A stretch of DNA of 63,192 bases from an uncultured Clostridia bacterium (GTDB taxonomy: Bacteria > Bacillota > Clostridia > Oscillospirales > Acutalibacteraceae): positions 1 through 63,192 of the forward strand of contig CAJFTS010000003.1 of NCBI GenBank assembly GCA_904420015.1. Direction: 5' to 3'. The notes below the pieces were generated by a model. That model did no database searches. It saw nothing but the letters and a program-made list of their open reading frames with translations, and had not been told where the DNA came from. A program made the translations under genes and the position numbers. The number at the start of each line of letters is the position of its first letter. The stretch's first letter is position 1. Positions 43,714 through 52,659 of this stretch are shown here, in pieces.

Positions 43714-45144
43714 TTGAACGATATCTATCAAAGCCCCCTGTCCTCGCGGTATGCCAGCCGTGAAATGCTGTATTTGTTTTCGCCGGACAAAAAGTTTCGC
43801 ACCTGGCGCAGGCTCTGGATTGCGCTGGCCCAGGCCGAGCATGAGCTGGGGCTGCCGGTGACGGCCGAGCAGATTGAGGAAATGAAGCAGCATGCCGACG
43901 ACATCAATTATGACGTGGCTGAAAAGCGGGAGCGGGAATGCCGCCATGATGTGATGGCCCATGTCTATGCTTACGGCCAGCAGTGTCCCAAGGCGCGTCC
44001 CATCATCCATCTGGGCGCTACCTCCTGTTATGTGGGGGACAATACCGATTTGATTTTGATGGCTCAGGGCCTTACCCTCATTCGGGATAAGCTGGTGACC
44101 TTGATCGGGCATCTGGCCAAGTTCGCGGAGGAACAGAAAAACCAGCCCACCCTCGCCTTCACCCATTTCCAGCCCGCCCAGCCCACCACCGTCGGCAAGC
44201 GGGCGGCCCTGTGGCTCAACGACGTTCTGCTGGATTTGGAGGATGTGGAGCACCAGCTTTCCAAAGCCAAGCTGCTGGGCTCGAAGGGGACTACGGGAAC
44301 CCAGGCGAGCTTTTTGGAGCTGTTTGAAGGGGATCACGAGAAGGTGCGCGCGCTGGATGGACTGATCGCGGAGATCATGGGCTTTCAAGGGGTGTTCCCG
44401 GTGTCCGGTCAGACCTATTCGAGAAAGGTGGACAGCCAGTACCTCAACGTCCTTTCCGGGATCGCCCAGTCGGCGGCAAAGTTCTCCAATGACATCCGGC
44501 TGCTGCAGCATCTCAAGGAGATTGAGGAGCCCTTTGAAAAACAGCAGATCGGTTCCTCCGCCATGGCCTACAAGCGCAATCCCATGCGTACCGAGCGGAT
44601 TGCGTCCCTGGCCCGCTATGTGATTGCCGACGCGGTCAACCCCGCCCTTACCGCATCCACCCAGTGGTTCGAGCGGACCCTGGACGATTCCGCCAACAAG
44701 CGCATCAGCGTGCCGGAGGCGTTTTTGGCGGTGGATGCGATTTTGAGCCTGTACATCAATGTGGTGGACGGGCTGGTGGTATATCCGAAGGTCATCGAGC
44801 AGCGTCTGATGAAGGAGCTGCCCTTCATGGCCACCGAGAATATTATGATGGACGCGGTCAAGCGGGGCGGCGACCGGCAGGAGCTGCATGAACGCATCCG
44901 GGTGCATTCCATGGAGGCGGGCCGCGTCATCAAGCAGGAGGGCGGGGAGAACGACCTGCTCGAGCGGATTGCCAACGACCCGGCCTTTGGGGTGACCCTG
45001 GAAGAGCTGAAAGCACTCATCCGCCCGGAGAATTATGTGGGCCGTGCCCCCCAGCAGGTGACGGAGTTTTTGGAGCACGACGTCAAAGCGGTGCTGGACC
45101 GGTATGCGGATATCGGCCAGGTGGATGTGGAGATTACGGTCTGA
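43714..45144 (+). CDS. purB: Adenylosuccinate lyase (PurB)
   Basis: 476-residue fumarase/aspartase-superfamily enzyme acting twice in purine synthesis, on SAICAR and adenylosuccinate. Motifs: RECRHDVMAHVYAYG with the catalytic His, HLGATSCYVGDNTD, THFQPAQPTTVGKRA, GTTGTQASF and the signature GSSAMAYKRNPMRTER. The TTG at 43714 has AAGGAGG 9 nt upstream and gives the family-typical N-terminus NDIYQSPLSSRYAS; the upstream in-frame ATG at 43651 lacks an RBS. Followed by purA. Confidence 0.96.
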   Translation: MNDIYQSPLSSRYASREMLYLFSPDKKFRTWRRLWIALAQAEHELGLPVTAEQIEEMKQHADDINYDVAEKRERECRHDVMAHVYAYGQQCPKARPIIHLGATSCYVGDNTDLILMAQGLTLIRDKLVTLIGHLAKFAEEQKNQPTLAFTHFQPAQPTTVGKRAALWLNDVLLDLEDVEHQLSKAKLLGSKGTTGTQASFLELFEGDHEKVRALDGLIAEIMGFQGVFPVSGQTYSRKVDSQYLNVLSGIAQSAAKFSNDIRLLQHLKEIEEPFEKQQIGSSAMAYKRNPMRTERIASLARYVIADAVNPALTASTQWFERTLDDSANKRISVPEAFLAVDAILSLYINVVDGLVVYPKVIEQRLMKELPFMATENIMMDAVKRGGDRQELHERIRVHSMEAGRVIKQEGGENDLLERIANDPAFGVTLEELKALIRPENYVGRAPQQVTEFLEHDVKAVLDRYADIGQVDVEITV

Positions 45145-45161
45145 TTTTTGGATATTGGCGT

Positions 45162-45229
45162 TGCCGCAAGGATGCGGCAACGCTGGGATCGAACGCAGGC
45201 AATGCCCCGCAGGGGATCCGTGCGGGGCC
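45162..45229 (+). repeat. Two hairpins between purB and purA
   Basis: GTTGCCGCA-AGGA-TGCGGCAAC (45162-45183) and GCCCCGCA / TGCGGGGC (about 45205-45229). Neither has a T tract, so they are not clear terminators. They may set mRNA stability or relative expression of the two genes. Confidence 0.5.
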
Positions 45230-45254
45230 AACCGACTGTTAGGAGTGAAGCCAT

Positions 45255-46541
45255 ATGGTGAAAGCGATTGTAGGCGCGAACTGGGGCGACGAGGGAAAAG
45301 GGAAAATCACCGATATGTTCGCCGCCAAATCGGATATCGTGGTGCGCTTCCAGGGAGGCGCCAACGCCGGACATACCATCATCAACCCTTACGGGCGCTT
45401 TGCTTTGCACATGATGCCTTCCGGCGCATTTTATTCGCATATCATGAACGTCATCGGCAATGGGGTGGCGCTGAATATCCCGCAGCTGATGAAGGAATTA
45501 AAGCAGCTCAAGGACGGCGGCGTGCCGGCCCCCCGGCTGCTGGTCAGCGAGCGGGCGCAGATGGTCATGCCCTACCACATCCTGTTCGACCAGTACGAGG
45601 AGGAGAGGCTTTCCTCCAAAAGCTTCGGTTCCACCAAATCGGGAATTGCGCCCTTTTATGCGGACAAGGTTTCCAAGATCGGGTTTCAGGTGTGCGAGCT
45701 GTTCCATGAGGAGGGGCTGCTTGAAAAAATCGAGCGGGTGATCGAGACGAAGAACGTACTGCTCGAGCACCTTTACCACAAGCCGGCTTTGGATGCGAAA
45801 AAGCTTTATACCACATTGATGGAATATCGGGAACAGATCCGGCCATATGTTGGGAATGTGCATGCGTTTATGCAAGAAGCGCTCAAAGAGGGGAAGAATA
45901 TCCTTTTGGAAGGCCAGCTGGGTGCGCTCAAGGACGCCGACTGGGGAATCTATCCCATGGTTACCTCGTCGAATACCATTGCCGGGTACGCGCCGGTGGG
46001 CGCGGGGCTTCCCGCCCGGACGGTCCAAAGCGTGGTGACGGTGGTTAAGGCCTATTCCAGCGCTGTAGGCGCGGGCGCCTTTGTCAGTGAGATCTTCGGG
46101 GAAGAGGCGGAGGAACTGCGCCGCCACGGCGGCGATAAGGGCGAATACGGCGCCACCACCGGCCGGCCCCGGCGGATGGGCTGGTTCGACTGCATCGCCA
46201 CCCGGTACGGCTGCAAGGTGCAGGGCGCTACCGAGGCGGTGGTGACGGTGCTCGACGCGCTGAGCTACCTGGATCAGATCCCGGTCTGCGTGGGCTATGA
46301 GCTGGACGGCAAGGTGTCCGACTGCTTCCCCGTTACGCCCGATTTGGAGCGGGCCAAGCCGGTGCTCAAGGTCCTCGACGGATGGAAGGAAGATATCCGG
46401 GGCATCCGCAAATTTGAAGAGCTGCCCAAGGCGGCCCAGGAGTACGTCAACTTCATCGAACGGGCCATTGATACGCCGGTCACCATGGTCTCCAATGGGC
46501 CGGGCCGGGAGGATATTATTTTCCGCAAGCCTTGTCTGTAA
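45255..46541 (+). CDS. purA: Adenylosuccinate synthetase (PurA)
   Basis: 428-residue GTP-dependent enzyme making adenylosuccinate from IMP and aspartate. The N-terminal GTP-binding VGANWGDEGKGKI contains the catalytic Asp; FQGGANAGHTI and the catalytic His follow; further on are EGQLGALKD, TSSNTIAGYAPVGAG and TGRPRRMGWFDC. TAGGAGTG precedes the ATG. With purB it completes the IMP to AMP branch. Confidence 0.96.
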   Translation: MVKAIVGANWGDEGKGKITDMFAAKSDIVVRFQGGANAGHTIINPYGRFALHMMPSGAFYSHIMNVIGNGVALNIPQLMKELKQLKDGGVPAPRLLVSERAQMVMPYHILFDQYEEERLSSKSFGSTKSGIAPFYADKVSKIGFQVCELFHEEGLLEKIERVIETKNVLLEHLYHKPALDAKKLYTTLMEYREQIRPYVGNVHAFMQEALKEGKNILLEGQLGALKDADWGIYPMVTSSNTIAGYAPVGAGLPARTVQSVVTVVKAYSSAVGAGAFVSEIFGEEAEELRRHGGDKGEYGATTGRPRRMGWFDCIATRYGCKVQGATEAVVTVLDALSYLDQIPVCVGYELDGKVSDCFPVTPDLERAKPVLKVLDGWKEDIRGIRKFEELPKAAQEYVNFIERAIDTPVTMVSNGPGREDIIFRKPCL

Positions 46542-46612
46542 CAAGAGCTCCGGCTGTCCCGTCAATTCGGCGGCCGGAAAAGACAAAATGAAGGTAAGGA
46601 GGCACAGTTTCT

Positions 46613-48439
46613 ATGTGCGGTATCGTAGGTTATGTGGGCAGCCGGCAGGTGGCGCCCATTTTGCTCGACGGCCTTTCCAAGCTGGAATACCGGGGCTATG
46701 ACTCGGCGGGCGTCGCCGTTTACACGGGGGATAGGCTGGAGGTGGTCAAGGCCAAGGGAAGGCTGGATATCCTGCGCGACATGCTCGACGGGGGCAGCAA
46801 CCTCAAAGGGACCATCGGCATCGGGCATACCCGCTGGGCGACTCACGGACAGCCCTCCGACGTCAATTCCCATCCCCATATCAGCGCTTCCGGCCGGTTT
46901 GCCATTGTGCACAACGGCATCATTGAAAATTATATGCTGCTGAAAAACCGGCTGATGGAGAAGGGGTTTGCCTTTACCTCGGAAACCGACAGCGAGGTCA
47001 TCGCCCAATTGATTGAGTATTATTATAACGGCGATATCCTCGACACGGTGATTATGCTGCAAAATTCCCTGGAAGGCTCCTATGCCCTGGGGATCCTCTG
47101 CCTCGACCACCCCGATGAGATTATCGCCATGCGAAAGGACAGCCCCCTGATCGTGGGCTTGGGAGAAGGGGAGAACTTCATCGCCTCCGACATTCCCGCC
47201 ATCCTTTCCCATACCCGCAACATCTACCATCTTGAGGAAAAGGAAATCGTCGTAATGAAGGCGGACGAGGTCAAGGTCTACGATACCAGCAAGGAACTGG
47301 TCAAGAAAGAGGTCTTTCATGTGGACTGGGACGTGTCTGCGGCGGAAAAGGGCGGCTATGAGCACTTCATGATTAAGGAGATCATGGAGCAGCCCAAGGC
47401 GCTTACCGACACCATCAAGCCCCGTATCGTGGACGGCGAGGTGGTGCTCGATGACGTGGCCCTGACTAGGGAAGAGCTCGAACGGCTTGATAAAATCCTT
47501 ATTGTGGCGTGCGGTTCCGCGTATCACACGGGGATCGTGGCGAAATACGTCATGGAGGGCCTGACCCGCAAGCCGGTTGAGGTGGACCTGGCATCGGAGT
47601 TCCGGTACCGCGACCCCATCCTTACCCCGAATACCCTGGTGGTAATCATCAGCCAGTCGGGCGAGACGGCGGATACCCTGGCGGCTCTGCGCTATGCCAA
47701 GAAGGAGGGGGCCCGCACCCTGGCGATTGTCAACGTGGTGGGCAGCTCCATCGCCAAAGAGGCGGACGACGTAATCTACACCTGGGCGGGCCCGGAGATT
47801 GCCGTGGCCACCACCAAGGCCTATTCCTGCCAGCTGGCGGTTCTCTACCTGCTGGCGGTCTACGCGGGGCGGCAGCTGGGTAAGATTTCCGACGAGGAGA
47901 ACCTGGAAATGATCCGCGAGCTGCTGGCCTTGCCGGAGAAGGTGGCGTCCATCCTCGAGAAGAGGGAGGATATCCAATACTTTGCCTACCGCCACTTTGC
48001 GGACAAGGACGTGTTTTTCCTGGGGCGCAACCTGGACTATGCGGTGTGCATGGAAGGGTCGCTGAAGCTCAAGGAGATTTCTTACATCCATTCGGAGGCT
48101 TATGCGGCGGGTGAGCTCAAGCACGGGACCATTTCCCTGATCGAAGAGGGGACGCTGGTGGTGGCCGTCGCCACCCAGGACCGACTTTTTGACAAGACCA
48201 TGAGCAACGTCAAGGAGGTCAAGGCCCGGGGCGCTGAGGTGCTTGGTCTTACCACCGAGCACAACGACCGCATTACCGAGACCACCGACTTCCAGTTTTA
48301 TATCCCGGAGACGCTGGATGTGTTCCTGCCCTCTCTGGCTATTGTTCCTTTGCAGCTGTTCGGCTATTATATGGCCTCGATGAAGGGCTGCGACATTGAT
48401 AAGCCCCGCAACCTGGCAAAGAGCGTTACGGTGGAATGA
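46613..48439 (+). CDS. glmS: Glutamine--fructose-6-phosphate aminotransferase (GlmS)
   Basis: 608-residue isomerising amidotransferase making glucosamine 6-phosphate. The N-terminal Ntn glutaminase starts MCGIVGYVGSRQ with catalytic Cys 2 and has GIGHTRWATHGQPS and HNGIIENY; two SIS domains follow, with CGSAYHTG, SQSGETADTLAAL and LGRNLDYAVCMEGSLKLKE; the end is KSVTVE as usual. AAGGAGG precedes the ATG. Only 71 bp separate it from purA and no glmS ribozyme fits there. Confidence 0.97.
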   Translation: MCGIVGYVGSRQVAPILLDGLSKLEYRGYDSAGVAVYTGDRLEVVKAKGRLDILRDMLDGGSNLKGTIGIGHTRWATHGQPSDVNSHPHISASGRFAIVHNGIIENYMLLKNRLMEKGFAFTSETDSEVIAQLIEYYYNGDILDTVIMLQNSLEGSYALGILCLDHPDEIIAMRKDSPLIVGLGEGENFIASDIPAILSHTRNIYHLEEKEIVVMKADEVKVYDTSKELVKKEVFHVDWDVSAAEKGGYEHFMIKEIMEQPKALTDTIKPRIVDGEVVLDDVALTREELERLDKILIVACGSAYHTGIVAKYVMEGLTRKPVEVDLASEFRYRDPILTPNTLVVIISQSGETADTLAALRYAKKEGARTLAIVNVVGSSIAKEADDVIYTWAGPEIAVATTKAYSCQLAVLYLLAVYAGRQLGKISDEENLEMIRELLALPEKVASILEKREDIQYFAYRHFADKDVFFLGRNLDYAVCMEGSLKLKEISYIHSEAYAAGELKHGTISLIEEGTLVVAVATQDRLFDKTMSNVKEVKARGAEVLGLTTEHNDRITETTDFQFYIPETLDVFLPSLAIVPLQLFGYYMASMKGCDIDKPRNLAKSVTVE

Positions 48440-48455
48440 CGAGAAGGATTCGAAA

Positions 48456-48492
48456 AAGCCCGGCAGCAACCTTGCTGCCGGGCTTTTTTTAA
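48456..48492 (+). terminator. Terminator of glmS
   Basis: 12-bp perfect stem AAGCCCGGCAGC / GCTGCCGGGCTT with a 6-nt loop and seven T residues. Confidence 0.92.
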
Positions 48493-49027
48493 TTGCGCGC
48501 TTAAGCCTGCTGGAAGAGCGCCAAGCAATGAGGAAGAAACAGCCTCCTTTTGTTCAAAAGGTACGGGAAACGCCAGCCGTATCAAAAGCAAAGGGAGGCC
48601 AGCGCAAATGGACGGGAAATGCTTGCCGCACAAAATGGGTATGTCAATACCACAGGGTAATCTGCCCGAAATCCCACAGGGAAGCGGTATATGGGAAATC
48701 GCAGAAAGACAAGGGGTAATGCGGCGGGTGTTATGTGAATACAAGCATATAGAAATCAAAGTAGCGCATGCGATGCCGAATCTAATCCATATGTCGGTGT
48801 CGGTATCGCTGAAACGGTCAATGCCGGAATGCGGCAGGTGGTTTAAGGAGGACGGCTTATGGGAAAAAGAAAGGCGGCGTTGGGACGCATAGGGGAAGGC
48901 GGGCGGAATCGGTGGCAAGCGAGCGGTATCGGCCAAGATACCGTATGATTTCTTGAATTTTGCGAAACACTATCCAAGAAGGAATCCGGCCCTTTTGGGG
49001 CAAAGGATTCGCAAAGGAGCGTTTCCG
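48493..49027. other. Intergenic region holding an insertion-sequence remnant
   Basis: Contains a small perfect hairpin CCTTTTG-TT-CAAAAGG at 48546-48561 that could be the relic of an IS200-type end, the decayed transposase at 48608-48890, and the RBS region of the YitT gene. No intact gene. Confidence 0.5.
48608..48890 (+). pseudogene. Decayed IS200/IS605-family transposase (TnpA) remnant
   Basis: Pieces of a Y1 HUH transposase lie in order in two frames. The start MDGKCLPHK reads in one frame; TKWVCQYHRVICPK and HREAVYGK (48627-48719) read in another; then RRVLCEYKHIEIKVAHAMP, LIHM and a SVSLKRS relic of VSIPPK-SVS return to the first frame. The catalytic HUH motif, normally DHxHM, has become NLIHM, and the second half with the catalytic tyrosine is gone or unrecognisable. 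Two frameshifts and a lost His mark it as dead. Confidence 0.75.
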
Positions 49028-49891
49028 ATGAAAAAGAACCGAATTAAAGAATATACCATCGACGCGGCTGCCTTTCTGGGCGGAAGCGCCTTGTTTGCCG
49101 TTGCCATCGACACCTTCTCCGCCCCCAACGCCATTGCTCCCGGAGGCGCAACCGGTCTTGCCACCATCTTCAACTATCTGACCGGCTTACCCATCGGAAC
49201 CGCGATCCTGCTCATCAACCTTCCTCTTTTTCTTTTGGGCTGGCGGTTTCTCGGCTGGCGCTTCCTTGCCCGGACGGTGGCCGCCACCATTCTGACCTCC
49301 GCCTTCATCGACGGTTTGGCTCCCTTTCTTCCCCAGTACCAGGGGGATACGCTGTTGGCGGCCCTATATGGGGGATTTTTGTCCGGGCTGGGTTTAGGGC
49401 TTGTTTACCTGCGGGGCGCCACTACCGGCGGCAGCGACCTGGGCGCGAAGCTGCTGTCCTTGAAGTTCCCCCATGTCCCGATGGGAAAGCTCATTATGGC
49501 GGTGGACCTGGTAATCATTTTGGCGGCTACGGTGGTATACGGCACCATGGAGAGCGGCCTTTACGCCGTGATTATGCTCTTTATCAGCAGCCGCTTGATT
49601 GACGGCGTCCTCTACGGTGCGGATACCGGGAAGATGATGCTCATTGTCTCCGACCGCAACGACACCATTGCCGCCCGTATCCTTCACGACGTGGAAAGAG
49701 GGGTGACGGTGCTCAAGGCAAAGGGCGCCTATACGGGAGAGGACAAGGAGGTACTCCTGTGCGCGGTACGACGGCAGGAAGTGTTCCAAATCCGGGCGGT
49801 GATTAAGAGCGCCGACCCGGATGCATTTATCGTGGTGTCCGATGTGGGGGAAATCATAGGAGAAGGCTTTAAACACATGGATAAGCAGTGA
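49028..49891 (+). CDS. YitT family membrane protein (DUF161/DUF2179)
   Basis: 287-residue protein with about six transmembrane segments (residues about 10-200), including FSAPNAIAPGGATGLATI and LRGATTGGSDLGAKLLS, which are hallmark YitT segments, and a soluble C-terminal DUF2179 domain (GVTVLKAKGAYTGEDKEVLLC). Transport or sensory function is proposed but unproven. The ATG at 49028 is preceded by AAGGAG; the open frame from 48953 is not used. Confidence 0.93.
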   Translation: MKKNRIKEYTIDAAAFLGGSALFAVAIDTFSAPNAIAPGGATGLATIFNYLTGLPIGTAILLINLPLFLLGWRFLGWRFLARTVAATILTSAFIDGLAPFLPQYQGDTLLAALYGGFLSGLGLGLVYLRGATTGGSDLGAKLLSLKFPHVPMGKLIMAVDLVIILAATVVYGTMESGLYAVIMLFISSRLIDGVLYGADTGKMMLIVSDRNDTIAARILHDVERGVTVLKAKGAYTGEDKEVLLCAVRRQEVFQIRAVIKSADPDAFIVVSDVGEIIGEGFKHMDKQ

Positions 49892-50009
49892 AAAAGGATG
49901 CCCGTGGATAAAGTATGGGAAGGAGCCGCCCCGTAACCGAAAAGAAACGGACGCGGCCGATTCCCGGAGGCGCTGGCGCATAAAAGGAAGGTTATTATAA
50001 GCAAAAGAA

Positions 50010-50055
50010 ACCCCGGAGAGGGACGGCTGAAGCAGTCCTCTCCGGGGTGTTTTTC
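50010..50055. terminator. Bidirectional terminator between yitT-type gene and glgA
   Basis: ACCCCGGAGAGGGAC pairs with GTCCTCTCCGGGGT over a 10-nt loop with one bulged G; a T run (GTTTTTCC) follows on the plus strand and TTTCTTTTGC on the minus strand. Confidence 0.85.
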
Positions 50056-50066
50056 CGTTATGGAAA

Positions 50067-51494
50067 TCAATCGTGCTGGGCCAAGGATTTATACAGCCGG
50101 ATGTACTCATTGGCGGATTTGCCCCAGCTGTTGTCGCATTCCATTGCGCGCTTGACCAAGACCTTCCAGCTGTCCCGGTCGTAATAGCCGTGGATGGCGC
50201 GGCGGATGGCGCCGAGCATATCATGGGCGTTGTAGCTTTTGAAAGTAAAGCCGTTGCCCTGCATGTCGCCTGAGTCGTGGATGCTGTCGCGCAGCCCGCC
50301 GGTTTCCCGGACAATGGGAATCGTCCCGTAACGCAGGGCGATCATCTGGGACAGGCCGCAGGGCTCGCTCTTCGACGGCATCAAAAACAGATCGGACCCG
50401 GCGTAGATTTTCCGGGAGAGCTCCGGAATAAAGCCGATGGCCACCGACAGCTTACCCGGGTATTTCGCCTGCATCTCTTTAAAAAAGCTCTCATAGGTCC
50501 AGTCGCCCGAGCCGAGCACCACCATTTGGATATCCTCCGCTCCCAGCAGCTCATCGAGGATGTATTTAACCAGATCCAGCCCTTTGTGCGCCACCAGGCG
50601 GGTGACCATGCTGAGAATCGGGATGTCTGGGTTTGTGGGAAGCCCCATCCGCTCCTGCAGCATCTTCTTGTTCTCCGCCTTGCCGGACAGGTTGTCGGCG
50701 GTGAAATTCGCATAAATCTGATTATCGGTAGCAGGGTTATAATTGTCCACGTCAATGCCGTTTAAAATGCCGGACAGCTTATAGGAATTCTTAGCCAAAA
50801 TGGGGTCGAGACCATGGGAGAACCAGGGATCGAGAATTTCCTGGGAGTAGGACGGGCTGACGGTGGTGACCGCGTCCGCCATTTCGATGGCGCCCTTCAT
50901 GAAATTGACGCATTTCTCGTATTCGACGATGTGCGCCGTGTTTTTCGGCAGGCCGCACACGTCCTCCAACAGCTCCATCCCATACTTGCCCTGGTACTGA
51001 ATGTTGTGGATGGTAAAGACCGTCTTTATGCCGGAAAATTCCGGGCGGTCCTGGTAGAACAGCTTATAGTAGATGGGGGTCAGTGCCGTCTGCCAGTCGT
51101 TGGAGTGGATCACGTCCGGCTTAAAGTCGATGGCTGGAATGATCTCAATGGCGGCCCGGGACAAAAAGGCAAACCGCTCCGCGTCGTCGTAGTGGCCGTA
51201 AAGCCCCTGGCGCTTAAAATAATACTGGTTGTCCAGCAGGTAATAGATCACCCCGCCGTATTTTGCTTCAAAGATCCCGCAGTACTGCCGCCGCCAGGCG
51301 ACCGGCACCGAGATGCTGGTAAGAAACTTCATATTTTCCCGCAGCGCCTGGGGCACCTCCTCGTACAACGGCATGACGATCCGACAGCCCACCAACCGGG
51401 CGCGGATGGCCTGCGGCAGAGAACCCGCCACATCGCCCAGGCCTCCCGACGCTGCAAAGGGCAGCGCCTCACTTGTAACAAACAACACTTTCAT
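50067..51494 (-). CDS. glgA: Glycogen synthase (GlgA, ADP-glucose type)
   Basis: 475-residue GT5 glycosyltransferase extending glycogen with ADP-glucose. N-terminal KVLFVTSEALPFAASGGLGDVAG; the usual Lys-Thr-Gly-Gly-Leu loop reads Ala-Ser-Gly-Gly-Leu here. VIHSNDWQTALTP, FTIHNIQYQGKYG and the C-terminal PSKSEPCGLSQMIALRYGTIPIVRETGGL complete the fold. The ATG at 51494 gives the normal start; the frame open to 51587 overlaps glgD. Last gene of glgB-glgC-glgD-glgA. Confidence 0.95.
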   Translation of the reverse strand: MKVLFVTSEALPFAASGGLGDVAGSLPQAIRARLVGCRIVMPLYEEVPQALRENMKFLTSISVPVAWRRQYCGIFEAKYGGVIYYLLDNQYYFKRQGLYGHYDDAERFAFLSRAAIEIIPAIDFKPDVIHSNDWQTALTPIYYKLFYQDRPEFSGIKTVFTIHNIQYQGKYGMELLEDVCGLPKNTAHIVEYEKCVNFMKGAIEMADAVTTVSPSYSQEILDPWFSHGLDPILAKNSYKLSGILNGIDVDNYNPATDNQIYANFTADNLSGKAENKKMLQERMGLPTNPDIPILSMVTRLVAHKGLDLVKYILDELLGAEDIQMVVLGSGDWTYESFFKEMQAKYPGKLSVAIGFIPELSRKIYAGSDLFLMPSKSEPCGLSQMIALRYGTIPIVRETGGLRDSIHDSGDMQGNGFTFKSYNAHDMLGAIRRAIHGYYDRDSWKVLVKRAMECDNSWGKSANEYIRLYKSLAQHD

Positions 51495-51543
51495 CGAAAG
51501 CTCGGCTCCCTTCCTTCTTGACGTTTGCCGCCCAGCGGCCCGG

Positions 51544-52659
51544 TCAAACCACGGCCTCCTTGCCGATGAATACCGGATAGGTTTCAAAGCCCATCAGGGT
51601 CCGCCCGCCCTTGAGGATGACGTCCTTATCGGTAATGACATAGGCAATCTGGGAGTTGACCCCCAGCACGGAATTTTGACCGATGATGCAGTTCTTCACC
51701 TTGCAGCCCTTGCCCACATGCACCCCGCGGAACAAGATGGAATTCTCCACCTCGCCCTCGATGATGCAGCCGTCGGCAATCAGGCTGTTTTTGACCGACG
51801 AGCCCAGGCCGTACCGGGTGGGCATATCGTCGCGCACCTTGGTGTAAATGGGGCGGCTGCGCTCAAAGAGCTCGTCGCGCACATCCGGCTTGAGAAGCTC
51901 CATATTCGCGGCAAAGTAGCTGGCGATGGAGTCTACCACGCTGGCATGCTCCAGCACCCGATAGCCGAAGATGCGGTTTTTCAGAACCCGCGACTGGATC
52001 ACGTCCCGCACAAAGCTGGTGGCGCTTTTGCTGCGGGCGGAGGAAATAGCCATTTTCAGGAAATCCCGGCGCATCAGATAAATGTTCAGCCCAAAGCAGC
52101 AGTCGTCGGTACGCTGCGGGTCAATTTCAATGTTGGTGACGCGGTTGTTCTCATCTAAGTCCATGACGATCACATCGTCCCGCCGTTCCGGCTTTACGCC
52201 GTACTTGTAGGCGATGGTAATGTCCGCGCCCGATTGGATGTGGGCCTCCACCATGGCGTCGATATCAAAGTTGAGCACCAGGTCGCAGTCGGTCAGCAGT
52301 ACGTATTCCTCATTGGAATGGTTGAGGAAGGGCATAATCCCCTCCAGCGCCTGGATACGGTCGTTGTAGATTTCGTTGCCCTGGCCGAAGGGCGGGAGTA
52401 TGTACAGTCCCTGGCGCTTCCTCGAAAGGTCCCACGCCTTGCCGGATCCCACATGGTCCATTAGGGATTGGTAATTGGATTTGGTGATGACGCCCACCTT
52501 GGTAATGCCGGAGTTGACCATGTTGGAAAGGGCGAAGTCGATCAGCCGGTATCGGCCGCCGAAGGGGATGGAGCCGAGGGTGCGCACCGCGGTCAGCTCC
52601 TTGAGGTATTCGTCGTGCATGTTGGAAAAGATAATGCCCAGTACATTGTTGCCTCTCAT
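51544..52659 (-). CDS. glgD: Glucose-1-phosphate adenylyltransferase subunit GlgD
   Basis: 371-residue paralogue of GlgC. It keeps the nucleotidyltransferase fold ([20 protein letters not shown] and a C-terminal left-handed helix) but the GlgC pyrophosphorylase loop GGxGxRLxxLT is replaced by [15 protein letters not shown], so it is probably a regulatory subunit that activates GlgC. Its start overlaps the glgC stop by 4 bp. Confidence 0.94.
   Translation of the reverse strand: MRGNNVLGIIFSNMHDEYLKELTAVRTLGSIPFGGRYRLIDFALSNMVNSGITKVGVITKSNYQSLMDHVGSGKAWDLSRKRQGLYILPPFGQGNEIYNDRIQALEGIMPFLNHSNEEYVLLTDCDLVLNFDIDAMVEAHIQSGADITIAYKYGVKPERRDDVIVMDLDENNRVTNIEIDPQRTDDCCFGLNIYLMRRDFLKMAISSARSKSATSFVRDVIQSRVLKNRIFGYRVLEHASVVDSIASYFAANMELLKPDVRDELFERSRPIYTKVRDDMPTRYGLGSSVKNSLIADGCIIEGEVENSILFRGVHVGKGCKVKNCIIGQNSVLGVNSQIAYVITDKDVILKGGRTLMGFETYPVFIGKEAVV

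Noticed and set aside
46542-46612. glmS ribozyme upstream of glmS
   Set aside because: Only 71 bp are available between purA and glmS, too short, and no ribozyme core is seen.
46562-48469. Long minus-strand open frame opposite glmS, and similar long antisense frames opposite purB, ynbB-like, araB and guaB
   Set aside because: They lie opposite well-identified genes in GC-rich DNA, lack RBSs, and have the Arg/Gly/Pro/His-rich composition of shadow frames.
48608-48892. 94-aa open frame as a functional gene
   Set aside because: It reads only fragments of an IS200 transposase; the missing piece is in another frame and the HUH histidine is lost.
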